From UBA6921 sp031363085 (GTDB lineage Bacteria > Pseudomonadota > Gammaproteobacteria > SG8-11), in contig JANLTU010000052.1 in NCBI GenBank assembly GCA_031363085.1, positions 1 through 64,000 of the forward strand: 64,000 bases of DNA, in the 5' to 3' direction. Below the pieces are notes generated by a model. The model did no database searches and was not told where the DNA came from. It saw only the letters and a list, made by a program, of their open reading frames with translations. The position numbers and the translations under genes are program-made. Positions within the stretch are counted from its first letter, which is position 1, and each line of letters begins with the position of its first letter. Shown in pieces: positions 7,855 through 16,695 of this stretch.

Positions 7855-8904
7855 CTATAGTGGCCCCCTCCAGCGGCCCAGCAGCTCCTTCCACAGACCG
7901 CTGCGCAAATAGGGTGTGAGCCAACCCGTCGCCATTGCACGCCGAATTGCCCATGCACTGACGCGCCGCGTTTGTTGCACCCGTCGCCGTTCACGCAGCA
8001 CACGCGGCAACCCACGCAGCGCCGCCCACTTGGCAGCGAAAATCACACGCGTCTGTCCGTGCGCTGTGAAATAAATCAGTGAAACAATGTTGAGAACAAT
8101 GTGCTGCGGAAGGTAAAGCCACAACAGGGGCCAGGGCATGTTCTTTAAGTACACCCACACCAAATTGCGGTGCCCGTGGTACACGGCGAAATCGCTGCGC
8201 TTACCGGTGCTCGCCGAACCTACATGGTGAACTATGGAATCAGGAACGTACCAACAGCGAAGCCCGCGTAACCGCAACCGAAAACCCAGATCGACATCTT
8301 CCGCATAACAAAAAAAGCTTTCGTCAAAACCGCCTATCTCAAGAAATAAATCGCGTCGACACAACATCGCCGCACCGCACACCGAAAACACTTCCGCGCT
8401 GTGCGTGACGTGGTCGCTCAGTCGCTGCCCGCGACCGATACGCCAATGCACCCCGGAGACGTGATACGCATCGCCGACACCATCCAAGCGCTCTGGGTCG
8501 AGCGCTTGAAGCATGCGGCTGCCGAACAATGCTCCTTCCGGTCGCAATTTTGTCGCCGCGAGCAAATGCTCCAACCAGTCAGGTTCCGGGAATGCGTCGA
8601 CGTTCAATAAAGCAATCCACTCACAACCCTGCGCCGCCTTGACCGCGAGATTGTTACCCGCCGCAAAGCCTGTATTACGTGGCAGTCGAATCAACTGCAC
8701 GTGAGGCAGCAAGTCTTCCGCTTCCAACAGCGAAGAGTCGGTACTTGCGTTATCCACAACAATGATTTTTTCGATTGGGACGGATTGATGCAGCACCGCA
8801 TGCAGGCACTTGCGTAGATAAGAACCCGAATTCCAATTCACTACAATGATGCATTTAGTTGTGCAGGACGCATATACCGCAGGGATAGTTTTTTGATATT
8901 CCAC
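7855..8904 (-). CDS. GT2 glycosyltransferase, rhamnosyltransferase-like
   Basis: A 349-residue cytoplasmic-face enzyme. A GT-A fold starts near residue 17 ('CIIVVNWNSGSYLRKCL'), followed by 'VDNASTD', 'NTGFAAGNN', the DxD-like 'NVDAFP' and 'GGFDESFFCYAEDVDLGFRLR', the acceptor/catalytic region typical of WbbL/RfbF-type rhamnosyltransferases. The C-terminal 100 residues carry hydrophobic and basic amphipathic segments likely to attach it to the inner membrane. It is the last gene of the polysaccharide cluster. dTDP-rhamnose from rmlACD is the most plausible donor, by inference only. Confidence 0.8.
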   Translation of the reverse strand: MEYQKTIPAVYASCTTKCIIVVNWNSGSYLRKCLHAVLHQSVPIEKIIVVDNASTDSSLLEAEDLLPHVQLIRLPRNTGFAAGNNLAVKAAQGCEWIALLNVDAFPEPDWLEHLLAATKLRPEGALFGSRMLQALDPERLDGVGDAYHVSGVHWRIGRGQRLSDHVTHSAEVFSVCGAAMLCRRDLFLEIGGFDESFFCYAEDVDLGFRLRLRGLRCWYVPDSIVHHVGSASTGKRSDFAVYHGHRNLVWVYLKNMPWPLLWLYLPQHIVLNIVSLIYFTAHGQTRVIFAAKWAALRGLPRVLRERRRVQQTRRVSAWAIRRAMATGWLTPYLRSGLWKELLGRWRGPL

Positions 8905-8940
8905 AGAGTCGACAGTCGTCGTATTGTTATTGAAATGTAG

Positions 8941-10074
8941 TCAATCGACGGATACCGATAGCAAAACCCAAGGCTCGCTGCCATCGGAACGTAATCGAAT
9001 ATCAAAGAGGTTGTCGTTCACTCGGTCGTTTGGAATTTTGAAGATCATCCGACACAGACCACCTTCGATATGCGTTGTCGATTCGCGAGTCAGGGAGTTG
9101 TTATTTAATTCGGCACCAACATCTACCCGTGTTCGCGCAACAATCTCTAATCGCCGCACTGATCGCTCGCCGTACCATGGCAAACATACTCTGGCTTCTG
9201 CATGAACGCGATTGCAGTGTGATTCTATTCCATACACTTGTTTAACGCGCTGCTTGCCAAAAACACCGAATACAAATCGCTTTCCAATTCTGTAGCCATC
9301 AATGACCAACTGGAATGCTCGCCCCATAGCTCTTGCCTCAACCGCAAAGGCAAGCGTCGATCTAATCCTTTTTAAGAAAGGTGCGTGCTCTTTCAGATGA
9401 GCGGATATCTCGATCAACCGCTTGCGGCCACCCGAAGCCGTTTTCGTCTCGGCATACATCCGCACGACCGCGAGGGGGCGCTGGACGTAATGGAATTTTG
9501 CGCCTGACAGATACAGCCGCGTCCACAAATCCCAATCCATAATGTAGTGAAGTTTAGTATTGACCCCATTTACCCGTTCGACCGCCGCGCGACGGACAAA
9601 ACACGCGGGCTGGGAAATACAACAATGAAACCGGAGGTCTGCAATATTCTCAGAAATCGAGGGAAAGTAGGTATTGAACCGGCCGCTCCGATCTACAAAT
9701 ACCGCATCGCCGTAAACAACATCGGCCTGCGGATTCGCCTTAAAAAGGTCTTCAACAACTTCAAGACACCCAGCCACCAAATAATCGTCCGCATTCAACC
9801 AGGACAGGATGTCACCCTGCACGGCCTTCCAACCTTCCTGAATAGCTGCTGCCTGACCCGAATCCGGACCATGACGGCGATATGCGATCGGCAAGGTGCC
9901 GTGAGCATTTAAAACATCTTGCGCCGCATCATCGGCACTCGCGTCCATCACCGCGATGTTTAGATTTACATTTTGCGCAGCCAAGCTTGCAAGCGCGGTC
10001 GGCAATAGATCGGCTTGACCGAAAATCGGAATCGCGATGCAAAACGTTAACGCGTTAGCGCCGGATGACGACAT
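8941..10074 (-). CDS. GT2 glycosyltransferase with C-terminal extension
   Basis: A 377-residue protein. The N-terminal 230 residues are a GT2 domain: 'CIAIPIFGQADLLPTALASL', 'GPDSGQAAAIQEG', the DxD-like 'LNADDYL', 'ADVVYGD', 'MDWDLWTRL'. These motifs match the GT domain at the C-terminus of the coiled-coil protein at 25263-28274, so the two are probably paralogous in fold. The remaining 140 residues contain a short beta-rich region ending 'DNLFDIRLRSDGS...WVLLSV', possibly a sugar-binding or membrane-associating part. Donor and acceptor are unknown. Confidence 0.75.
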   Translation of the reverse strand: MSSSGANALTFCIAIPIFGQADLLPTALASLAAQNVNLNIAVMDASADDAAQDVLNAHGTLPIAYRRHGPDSGQAAAIQEGWKAVQGDILSWLNADDYLVAGCLEVVEDLFKANPQADVVYGDAVFVDRSGRFNTYFPSISENIADLRFHCCISQPACFVRRAAVERVNGVNTKLHYIMDWDLWTRLYLSGAKFHYVQRPLAVVRMYAETKTASGGRKRLIEISAHLKEHAPFLKRIRSTLAFAVEARAMGRAFQLVIDGYRIGKRFVFGVFGKQRVKQVYGIESHCNRVHAEARVCLPWYGERSVRRLEIVARTRVDVGAELNNNSLTRESTTHIEGGLCRMIFKIPNDRVNDNLFDIRLRSDGSEPWVLLSVSVD

Positions 10075-10112
10075 TATTCGCGCCGACGCACCGGGTCACC
10101 CAGGCGACGCCT

Positions 10113-11090
10113 TTACCGGGCACTCAGAAAATCGCGATAGGCTGCGGCGAGGCCCTGCGCAAGCGAAGTGGAAGCGCGCCAACCAACGCTGGCAAGACGA
10201 GATACATCCAAGAGTTTTTGCGGCGTTCCATCGGGCCTGGAAATATCGAACACAATCACACCATCGTATCCAACGGTATGCTTAACCAACCGGGCGAGCT
10301 CTGCAATGGTGAGATCCTGCCCAGAACCGATGTTGACTAATGGGGGTTCAAACCTCCCCGTTACAGACTCATCGCTGCCGAGTAACCCGACGAACTTTTC
10401 ATCGGCAAGATCCATGAGAAATACACACGCCTCAGCCATATCGTCGCTATACAGAAATTCGCGCCTGGGCGTACCCGTTCCCCATACGACGACGGACGGT
10501 TGCTGGTTAATCTTGGCTTGATGAAATTTGCGAATCAGCGCCGGGATGACGTGGCTTTTTTCAAGGTCGTAGTTATCTCCGGGACCATTGAGGTTTGTTG
10601 GCATCACCGCCAGATACCGGGTGCGGTATTGCCGGTTGTAACTCCAACACATTTCCACCCCTGCGATTTTGGCCAAAGCATAAGGTCGATTGGTCGGCTC
10701 AAGCGGACCCGTGAGCAGGTACTCCTCTTTTAAAGGCTGCGGCGCCAACTTGGGATAGATGCAGCTCGACCCGAGAAATAGCAGACGCTTAACTCCACTT
10801 TTATAGGCCGTGTGGATGACATTGCTTTGGATGGCCAAATTATCGCGAATAAATTCGGCGGGGTACGTGTTGTTGGCAACAATGCCGCCGACCTTTGCCG
10901 CCGCAAGAAATACATAGTCGGGCTTTTCCTTTTCGAAGAAATTTTCCGTAGCCACTTGATTGGTGAGATCCAACTCAGCGTGAGTGCGGGTGATGACGTG
11001 AGCATAGCCTTTGCTCTGCAGGTTACGCATAAGACCCGAACCCACAAGGCCGCGATGTCCCGCAATGTAGATTTTTTCTTGCGAATTCAT
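10113..11090 (-). CDS. fcl: GDP-L-fucose synthase
   Basis: A 325-residue SDR enzyme that converts GDP-4-keto-6-deoxymannose to GDP-L-fucose by 3,5-epimerisation and NADPH reduction. It shows the N-terminal cofactor motif GHRGLVGSG, 'AAAKVGGI', 'FLGSSCIYP' (catalytic Ser), the catalytic YALAK (Tyr/Lys), 'PTNLNGPGDNYD', and 'GTGTPRREFLYSDDMA'. Its ATG overlaps the stop of the DUF2442 gene by 4 nt, so it is translated after that gene rather than directly after gmd. gmd, its metabolic partner, lies 0.5 kb upstream in the same direction. Confidence 0.93.
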   Translation of the reverse strand: MNSQEKIYIAGHRGLVGSGLMRNLQSKGYAHVITRTHAELDLTNQVATENFFEKEKPDYVFLAAAKVGGIVANNTYPAEFIRDNLAIQSNVIHTAYKSGVKRLLFLGSSCIYPKLAPQPLKEEYLLTGPLEPTNRPYALAKIAGVEMCWSYNRQYRTRYLAVMPTNLNGPGDNYDLEKSHVIPALIRKFHQAKINQQPSVVVWGTGTPRREFLYSDDMAEACVFLMDLADEKFVGLLGSDESVTGRFEPPLVNIGSGQDLTIAELARLVKHTVGYDGVIVFDISRPDGTPQKLLDVSRLASVGWRASTSLAQGLAAAYRDFLSAR

Positions 11091-11386
11091 GCCGGGCGCT
11101 CGATCTCACGATCCATGTTGTTGCCCGAATTTTTCACCCAGGCCGGCAACTTTCCGGTCACCCGTTCGTAGAGCATTTCGGGAGACAGATCAAAGCCGCA
11201 GTGCCAAGCGAGCGTTGGCCATTCATCGAGAAAAAACCGCTTGAATTCCTCCGTGTCGGTTAGCGGTTGCGCAGCGGAGTACCTTACAACAACATAGGAC
11301 AGGTCCACGGTTCCCTCTTCGCCTGTATTGAATTTCAACCAGACGCGATGCCCACCCTCATATTTTGCTTCTTGAACGCTGATCAT
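11087..11386 (-). CDS. DUF2442 domain protein between gmd and fcl
   Basis: A 99-residue protein. The ATG at 11386 has GAGGAG eight bases upstream. The pattern 'ISVQEAKYEGGHRVWLKFNTGEEGTVDLSY', then 'F.....P.LAWHCGFDLSPEMLYE' is that of DUF2442, a small family usually encoded beside DUF4160 in pairs with the look of toxin-antitoxin or mobile accessory modules. Here the DUF4160 partner is broken. The gene ends inside the fcl start codon (ATGA overlap). A link to fucose synthesis is not expected, so this is most likely an insertion that became part of the operon. Confidence 0.75.
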   Translation of the reverse strand: MISVQEAKYEGGHRVWLKFNTGEEGTVDLSYVVVRYSAAQPLTDTEEFKRFFLDEWPTLAWHCGFDLSPEMLYERVTGKLPAWVKNSGNNMDREIERPA

Positions 11387-11397
11387 GATGACGCTCC

Positions 11398-11600
11398 TCA
11401 AACCAGTGGTTCAATCTTATGGAATTCCTTTGAATCCCACATCACGAGCAACTCTTCCTGGTGTTGCTCGGCCCACTCTTCTACCAACCCTCGGACTCTG
11501 GCGGGCAAGTGCCCATCCAGCACACGTGAAAGTGCGGCGGGTTGTGCTCGTCAAAGTACATGCTGATGACGATCTCAAGAAAGCGGCAAATTTCAGGCAT
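11398..11600 (-). pseudogene. DUF4160 gene, deleted and frameshifted
   Basis: From the ATG at 11598-11600 the frame reads a typical DUF4160 start ('MPEICRFLEIVISMYFDEHN', then PPHFHV) and hits a stop after about 39 codons. The family's C-terminal half continues in another frame: 'LDGHLPARVRGLVEEWAEQH', then QEELL, ending at 11398. The central strands expected between HFH and LDG are missing. So a small deletion with frameshift has inactivated the gene. It is immediately followed by its usual partner, the DUF2442 gene. Confidence 0.8.
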
Positions 11601-11633
11601 GATTTACTCGTGATTTACTCGTGATTTACTCGT
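11601..11633. repeat. Three perfect 11-bp tandem repeats at the gmd stop codon
   Basis: GATTTACTCGT occurs three times without mismatch (11601-11611, 11612-11622, 11623-11633). On the minus strand the unit contains GAGTAAAT; the first copy supplies the gmd stop codon and the other two lie before the DUF4160 start. Slippage during replication is the simplest origin. Confidence 0.9.
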
Positions 11634-12723
11634 GAAAGTCGTAAGCTGCAAAGCCATGCCGCTTGACTAGATCATCCCGCTCCGAGCTCTTCAAGTCTTC
11701 CCGCACCATCTCTGCCACTAAGTCCCTAAAGGTGATTTTTGGCGTCCACCCGAGTTTCTTCTTCGCTTTACTGGCATCACCTAACAGGGTTTCCACTTCG
11801 GTGGGCCGGAAATAACGTGGATCAACTTTTACGATGGCCTTACCACTGGCATCGGAACCAGTCTCATCCACCCCAGTGCCAACCCAAGTGATGTTGAGAC
11901 CCAGCTCTCTCGCCGCTGTATCCACAAAATCGCGCACGCTGTATTGCACACCGGTTGCAATGACAAAATCCTCGGGGTGATCCTGCTGCAACATCAGCCA
12001 CTGCATTTCCACATAGTCGCGCGCATGCCCCCAATCGCGTTTGGAATCCAGGTTGCCTAAGTAAAGGCAATCTTGCAGTCCCAACTTGATGCGAGCCAAC
12101 GCTCGGGTGATCTTGCGAGTAACAAACGTCTCCCCGCGAACCGGCGACTCATGGTTGAACAAAATCCCATTGCATGCATACATCCCGTAAGCCTCACGGT
12201 AATTCACCGTAATCCAATAGGCGTAAAGCTTCGCCACCGCATACGGGCTACGCGGATAGAACGGCGTGGTTTCTTTCTGCGGAGTTTCCTGCACCAAACC
12301 GTAAAGCTCGGAAGTAGACGCCTGATAAAAGCGGGCTTTCTTTTCTAAACCAAGAATGCGGATCGCCTCCAGAATACGCAATGCTCCCAACGCATCCGAG
12401 TTCGCCGTATATTCCGGCTCTTCAAACGACACCGCCACATGGCTCTGGGCGGCCAAGTTGTAAATCTCATCTGGCTGCACTTCTTGAATGATGCGGATAA
12501 GGCTGGACGAGTCCGTCATGTCGCCATAGTGCAAAATGAAATTGCGATTGGAGACGTGGGGGTCTTGGTACAAATGGTCAATGCGGTCGGTGTTGAAGAG
12601 TGATGACCGGCGCTTGATACCGTGGACGATGTAGCCCTTCTTCAGCAGGAATTCGGCAAGATACGCTCCGTCTTGACCGGTGACGCCAGTTATTAGAGCA
12701 ATTCGTGTCATAGTCTTTTCCAT
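11626..12723 (-). CDS. gmd: GDP-mannose 4,6-dehydratase
   Basis: A 365-residue SDR enzyme that makes GDP-4-keto-6-deoxymannose, the precursor of GDP-fucose and other GDP-6-deoxyhexoses. Motifs seen: 'ALITGVTGQDGAYLAEFLL' (NADP binding), 'VHGIKRRSS', 'YGDMTDS', 'NLAAQSHVAVSFE', 'QASTSELYG', the catalytic YAVAK, 'LFNHESPVRGETFVTRKI', and 'RDWGHARDYVE'. Length is normal. Translation could start at the ATG at 12711 instead. It is separated from fcl by the DUF4160/DUF2442 genes. GDP-mannose supply genes (manA, manB, manC) are not in this window. Confidence 0.95.
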   Translation of the reverse strand: MEKTMTRIALITGVTGQDGAYLAEFLLKKGYIVHGIKRRSSLFNTDRIDHLYQDPHVSNRNFILHYGDMTDSSSLIRIIQEVQPDEIYNLAAQSHVAVSFEEPEYTANSDALGALRILEAIRILGLEKKARFYQASTSELYGLVQETPQKETTPFYPRSPYAVAKLYAYWITVNYREAYGMYACNGILFNHESPVRGETFVTRKITRALARIKLGLQDCLYLGNLDSKRDWGHARDYVEMQWLMLQQDHPEDFVIATGVQYSVRDFVDTAARELGLNITWVGTGVDETGSDASGKAIVKVDPRYFRPTEVETLLGDASKAKKKLGWTPKITFRDLVAEMVREDLKSSERDDLVKRHGFAAYDFHE

Positions 12724-12743
12724 AATGTCCCGAATTCAGAAAA

Positions 12744-13841
12744 TCAAATCGCTAAGCACGCCTCAATGACCTTATCAACTTGGGCATCACTCAAGTGAGG
12801 GCCAATTGGAAGACTGATCACCTCGTTAGCTAATTGCTCTGCCAAGGGAAACGTATTTTTTTGAATACTATTTAACAATTTGTATGCCCCTTGGATATGC
12901 GGCGGCATTGGATAGTGAATCAGCGAACCAATCCCGAGAGCATCTAATCTATTTTTTAAATCATCTCGCCTTTTCGTTCGGATGACATATAAATGCCATA
13001 CCGGATCTGCCCAAGGTCGTGTAACAGGAACAATAACCCCCCTTCCTTCTAGACCATGCTGATATCGACTAGCAATAACTTTTCTCCGGGCATTGTCCGT
13101 ATCCAACTGCGGCAACTTGACTCTAAGGAAAGCGGCCTGCAGCTCATCCAATCGCGCATTAAATCCTTGAGTCTCATGCCGGTACTTAATCCGTGAGCCA
13201 TAATTTCTCAACACCCGAATACGATCCGCAAGCTCTAAATCGTTGGTTGTGACGGCCCCGCCATCACCTAACGCACCGAGATTTTTGCCGGGATAAAAAC
13301 TAAATCCTGCCGCATGCGCCAACCCGCCAGTTCGCTTTCCTTGGTAACGTGCACCATGCGCCTGCGCAGCGTCTTCCAGAACATTCAGTTCGTGCTTATC
13401 TGCGATAGCCATGATGGCATCCATATCCGCGGGCTGGCCATATAGATGTACTGGAATAATTGCACGAGTACGCGGAGTAATTGCCGCTTCAATGCGGGCA
13501 GGGTCGATGTTAAAAGTAGCTGGGTCCGGCTCTACAGCTACCGGTACTGCACCCGCATAAGTCACAGCTAACCAAGTCGCAATAAAAGTATTGGACGGAA
13601 CAATTACTTCATCACCTTGCCCAATACCCCAGGCCCGCAACACTAAATGAAGCGCCTCAAGCCCATTGGCCACACCAATGCAATAATTTACATTGCAATA
13701 GGCGGCAAATTCTTTTTCGAAGAGCTCGGTTTCCCCACCTAAAATAAAAGAACCTGAATCAAGCACTTTATCTAAAGCCGAGTGAAAGTCTTTACGGTAG
13801 TTTAAGTTAATTGATTTAAGGTCAAGAAATGGAACGTTCAA
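12744..13841 (-). CDS. DegT/DnrJ family sugar aminotransferase (FdtB/QdtB-like)
   Basis: A 365-residue PLP enzyme. 'NVPFLDLKSINLNYR' is the usual N-terminus; 'GVANGLEALHLVLRAWGIG.GDEVIVPSNTFIAT' binds the cofactor phosphate, 'EDAAQAHGARY' holds the PLP-nitrogen Asp, and 'FSFYPGKNLGALGDGGAV' contains the Schiff-base Lys. The start is TTG at 13839-13841, overlapping the stop of the ketoisomerase gene (TTGA) with GGAG upstream. Coupled to an FdtA-like isomerase, it should aminate C-3 of a dTDP-3-keto-6-deoxyhexose, giving dTDP-Fuc3N or dTDP-Qui3N; which one cannot be told from sequence. Confidence 0.88.
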   Translation of the reverse strand: MNVPFLDLKSINLNYRKDFHSALDKVLDSGSFILGGETELFEKEFAAYCNVNYCIGVANGLEALHLVLRAWGIGQGDEVIVPSNTFIATWLAVTYAGAVPVAVEPDPATFNIDPARIEAAITPRTRAIIPVHLYGQPADMDAIMAIADKHELNVLEDAAQAHGARYQGKRTGGLAHAAGFSFYPGKNLGALGDGGAVTTNDLELADRIRVLRNYGSRIKYRHETQGFNARLDELQAAFLRVKLPQLDTDNARRKVIASRYQHGLEGRGVIVPVTRPWADPVWHLYVIRTKRRDDLKNRLDALGIGSLIHYPMPPHIQGAYKLLNSIQKNTFPLAEQLANEVISLPIGPHLSDAQVDKVIEACLAI

Positions 13842-14263
13842 TTCCCTCTCCTTACTGCCGCAAGAAAATCATCGTAGTCGCGGAAGTAGTCTTGTTCATT
13901 AAAAAAGTCAGAAGCCAAGACCATGCAAACTGCCCCAGATGAAAAATTATCTAACAATCGCCACATCATTGGGCACACGTATAAGCCGTAGTGAGATCGA
14001 TTGAGATGAAAACGCTTTTTGCCTCTACCGTCATCAAGTTCAACGTCAAAACTTCCCGACATCGCAACAACAAACTGGTGCAAGTTTTTATGGGCATGCG
14101 ACCCACGCTCAGATCCTCCTGGAACATCGTAAAGGTAGTACACCCTCTTGATGTTGAATGGAATATGGTTTGAGCTTTCAATAAAGGTTAAATTGCCTCT
14201 GGGATCAGAGATTTTGGGGAGATTGATAATCTGACAGTCATTCACGGTTCCCGGCACCATCAT
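13838..14263 (-). CDS. dTDP-4-oxo-6-deoxyhexose 3,4-ketoisomerase (FdtA/QdtA-like)
   Basis: A 141-residue cupin of the FdtA/WxcM group. Motifs: 'DPRGNLTFIE', 'IKRVYYLYDVPGGSERGSHAHKNLHQFVVAMSGSFDVELDDG', 'LYVCPMMWRLLDNFSSGAVCMVLAS'. It moves the keto group of dTDP-4-keto-6-deoxyglucose from C-4 to C-3 for the following aminotransferase. The ATG at 14263 is chosen because it overlaps the GtrA stop (ATGA) with AAGAGGA upstream. Its substrate needs RmlA (present) and RmlB (not in the window). Confidence 0.88.
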   Translation of the reverse strand: MMVPGTVNDCQIINLPKISDPRGNLTFIESSNHIPFNIKRVYYLYDVPGGSERGSHAHKNLHQFVVAMSGSFDVELDDGRGKKRFHLNRSHYGLYVCPMMWRLLDNFSSGAVCMVLASDFFNEQDYFRDYDDFLAAVRRGN

Positions 14264-14640
14264 TCTGTCCTCTTGGTCAGAAACCATTTATTCAAAACAA
14301 AAATAACTGGCGTTAGCAATACGACATTTATGATTGGCGCGATACGCTTATCCAACCCCATGTACTCCACCAAGATTACAAGAAGCACAACTCCTACGAC
14401 ATACTGCAAGGCATAGAGAATCGGGTACTGAACCAGTTTGCACCATACAAAAGGGGTCCTAAATACGAACTTGGAATACATAACAAACGCGATTAGGATT
14501 CCAACAATGAACGACATGGTAAACGCAAAAAAGTAACTTACCAGATTCAATAACATCAAATAAATTAGGTACGTGAGTAATGTATTTATCCCGCCTGCAA
14601 TTAGAAATCGTGCTGCTTCACCTTTAGTAGACTTCATCAA
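14260..14640 (-). CDS. GtrA family small membrane protein
   Basis: A 126-residue protein with four hydrophobic helices and the GtrA signature ('ARFLIAGGINTLLTYLIYLML', ending 'LNKWFLTKRTE'). In phage and O-antigen modification systems GtrA is thought to flip a bactoprenol-linked sugar across the inner membrane. It overlaps the GtrB-like gene by 17 nt at its 5' end and the ketoisomerase gene by 4 nt at its 3' end, so all three are co-translated. An alternative start is the next Met codon. Confidence 0.85.
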   Translation of the reverse strand: MMKSTKGEAARFLIAGGINTLLTYLIYLMLLNLVSYFFAFTMSFIVGILIAFVMYSKFVFRTPFVWCKLVQYPILYALQYVVGVVLLVILVEYMGLDKRIAPIINVVLLTPVIFVLNKWFLTKRTE

Positions 14641-15550
14641 TCACAACCTCTGGTCGCTTGTTTACTTCATCAAACACGCGCCATAGGTATTCTCCAATAA
14701 TGCCCAACATAACAACTACAAGACCGAGCAAAAAGGTGATTAGTGCTGCCAACGCAGCAAAACCAGCCACAGGCACATTGCCCAGAAAAGCATTGATAAT
14801 CACGGAAGCACCATATGCAAAACTAAGGGTCGCTACCACAACACCGAATGCTGATATCAACCGAATCGGGGTAACTGAGAACCCAAGCATGACATCAAGG
14901 AATGCCTTGAATTTTTTCTTAAATGTCCAACGCGACTTTCCGTGTTCGCGCTTGGCCCTATGATAATGAATGACTTCTGGTTTATACCCAAGCCAGTAGG
15001 CTAGTAACGGTGTGTATAGATTCTTTGAGCTATTTACGATATGTGGCAAGAGCGATTTGTCCATAAGGGCCATGTCATAACCTCCATCAGGATAATCGTT
15101 GATCACCAATTTATGGAGGAACCAATAAAACACCACCGCAAAAAACTTCGAGATCAATGGATCCTCGCGGCTAATGCGTTCGCATATCGTAAATTTTGAT
15201 CCAGCTAGCCACCTTTCTACCATCTGTAGAATCAACTCCGGGGGATCCTGTAAATCTGCAGCTAAGATCATAAAACAGTCGCCGGTCACAAATTGAAATC
15301 CACATTTCGACGCATGAACAGCGCCAAAATTTCGTGTCAATTTGATCACTTTGACATCTGGCCTGATTTTTTTAATACGCAACAATTCGTCAAGCGATGC
15401 GTCGCCAGAACCATCATCCACAAAAATTAATTCCAGCCCCATTTCGATTGCAGCCAATTGCTGCTCAACTAAAAGTAGTCGCTCAAAGAGAATCGGCAAT
15501 GACTCGGCATTGAAATATATAGGGACAATTATTGAAAGCTTTCTGCTCAT
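14624..15550 (-). CDS. GtrB-like bactoprenol glycosyltransferase
   Basis: A 308-residue GT2 enzyme of the dolichol-phosphate-mannose-synthase type. The GT-A domain (about 1-225) has 'SIIVPIYFNAESLPILFERL', 'FVDDGSGDAS', 'LTRNFGAVHASKCGF', 'ILAADLQDPPELI' (DxD), and 'GKSRWTFKKKFKAFLD'. Two C-terminal transmembrane helices follow (about 235-255 and 265-290), the GtrB layout. It should charge undecaprenyl phosphate with one sugar for use on the periplasmic side, with GtrA as flippase. The sugar is unknown; the adjoining ketoisomerase/aminotransferase genes make an amino-deoxy sugar a candidate. Confidence 0.87.
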   Translation of the reverse strand: MSRKLSIIVPIYFNAESLPILFERLLLVEQQLAAIEMGLELIFVDDGSGDASLDELLRIKKIRPDVKVIKLTRNFGAVHASKCGFQFVTGDCFMILAADLQDPPELILQMVERWLAGSKFTICERISREDPLISKFFAVVFYWFLHKLVINDYPDGGYDMALMDKSLLPHIVNSSKNLYTPLLAYWLGYKPEVIHYHRAKREHGKSRWTFKKKFKAFLDVMLGFSVTPIRLISAFGVVVATLSFAYGASVIINAFLGNVPVAGFAALAALITFLLGLVVVMLGIIGEYLWRVFDEVNKRPEVVIDEVY

Positions 15551-15720
15551 TATAGAAATGCCCGCTTTAGTACAAAGGAGAAATGTCTGTAATAGGCGCT
15601 GCCACTCTTTAAAAATTTACGGGGTAGCACACCGCCAGCACGATTCTTTGCCGCCGTCTAAATACTCGCGCAAGATTTAACGTCCAGCGCATGTCTTTAC
15701 TTTGGAAAAAGCGGACACTG

Positions 15721-16695
15721 TTACTTCTCACCAACGCGTTTACGCAAATCAAATTCAAAGAGTTCATGTACCGTACCGCCCCCTCCAAATTCAGATTTAA
15801 AACAATACAACCCATTATTTAATACCAAGCCGACATTTTCAGTACTGATACCGAAATCAAACCACCGCTTCTCATCCCGCTTTGCCATGTCAATACAATG
15901 TTCAAAAACGACGTCAAGAGCCGAGACGTCATACCCTGACTCACTTGCGGCAATGTATTGCGCATGAAAAGTTGTAGGCGTAATAAACAACAACGAGCCT
16001 GCCACAACGATATTGTTCATCACACCACATACACATCGAATACTGGTAGGGAATCGCTCTGCCAACAAGGTTATATCAGCCAACGTATGAACCGGCTTCA
16101 CACCATGCTTGCTCGCTAAGTTGTCAGCCAACACTCCCCAAAGCGCGGCGAGATATTGATTACCCTCGACGATCACGACCTCAGCCTTAATCGCTTTTTT
16201 CAAGCTTCTTTTTCGGCGCTGACTGACTGGCCGTCTATTCTGCAAGTCAATCGTGCTACTTAAATCACGACGAATGCATTGAGCTCCCAATCTGAACAAA
16301 GCATATAAATCGTCCTGCGCTGGCGCTTGGTGATAGAAAGACGGGACGGCTTTATATATCAGTTTGGCGTATCCCTTGTCGGCAAAGTACCTACGAATTT
16401 CCTCCAATAGCGTTACCATTCGTTCGCCACGTAGGCTGCCTTGGTGGAGCACTCCACCATAGGTGATGCCCGGGTGTGAAACAACACACGAGGCCTCACC
16501 AAGACTTAGCGCAGCGGGGAAAAGACCAACCCAGCTCCCTTCTTCCTCGATAACTAATGATTGATCTGCGAAACGATCTCCGTGATATGAAAGAAAGCGC
16601 CGTGTATGCAACAAAGTCGCTTGCAGTGATTCCCCGCAGAAAGTATCCCAAGCTTCGGCGTCGTTTTGGCCATAAGGACGAATGCTTATACTCAT
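15721..16695 (-). CDS. FemAB/GNAT-type acyltransferase-like protein
   Basis: A 324-residue protein with a double GNAT layout as in FemAB-like enzymes: 'SISIRPYGQNDAEAWDTFC', 'LLHTRRFLSYHGDRF', 'GGVLHQ..LRGERM...L.EEIRRYFADKGYAKLIYKAVPSFYH', 'RRDLSSTIDL', 'RRKRSLKKA', then 'GSLLFI.....HAQYIAASESGYDVSALDVVFEHCIDMAKRDEKRWFDFGIS'. Related genes occur in polysaccharide clusters and may transfer an amino acid or acyl group to a sugar amine. Its ATG overlaps the stop of the propeller gene (ATGA). The 170 bp downstream contain no recognisable gene. Confidence 0.7.
   Translation of the reverse strand: MSISIRPYGQNDAEAWDTFCGESLQATLLHTRRFLSYHGDRFADQSLVIEEEGSWVGLFPAALSLGEASCVVSHPGITYGGVLHQGSLRGERMVTLLEEIRRYFADKGYAKLIYKAVPSFYHQAPAQDDLYALFRLGAQCIRRDLSSTIDLQNRRPVSQRRKRSLKKAIKAEVVIVEGNQYLAALWGVLADNLASKHGVKPVHTLADITLLAERFPTSIRCVCGVMNNIVVAGSLLFITPTTFHAQYIAASESGYDVSALDVVFEHCIDMAKRDEKRWFDFGISTENVGLVLNNGLYCFKSEFGGGGTVHELFEFDLRKRVGEK

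Noticed and set aside
15551..15720. Possible small gene between the GtrB-like and FemAB genes
   Set aside because: Only a frame of about 27 codons without similarity or ribosome-binding site; treated as intergenic.
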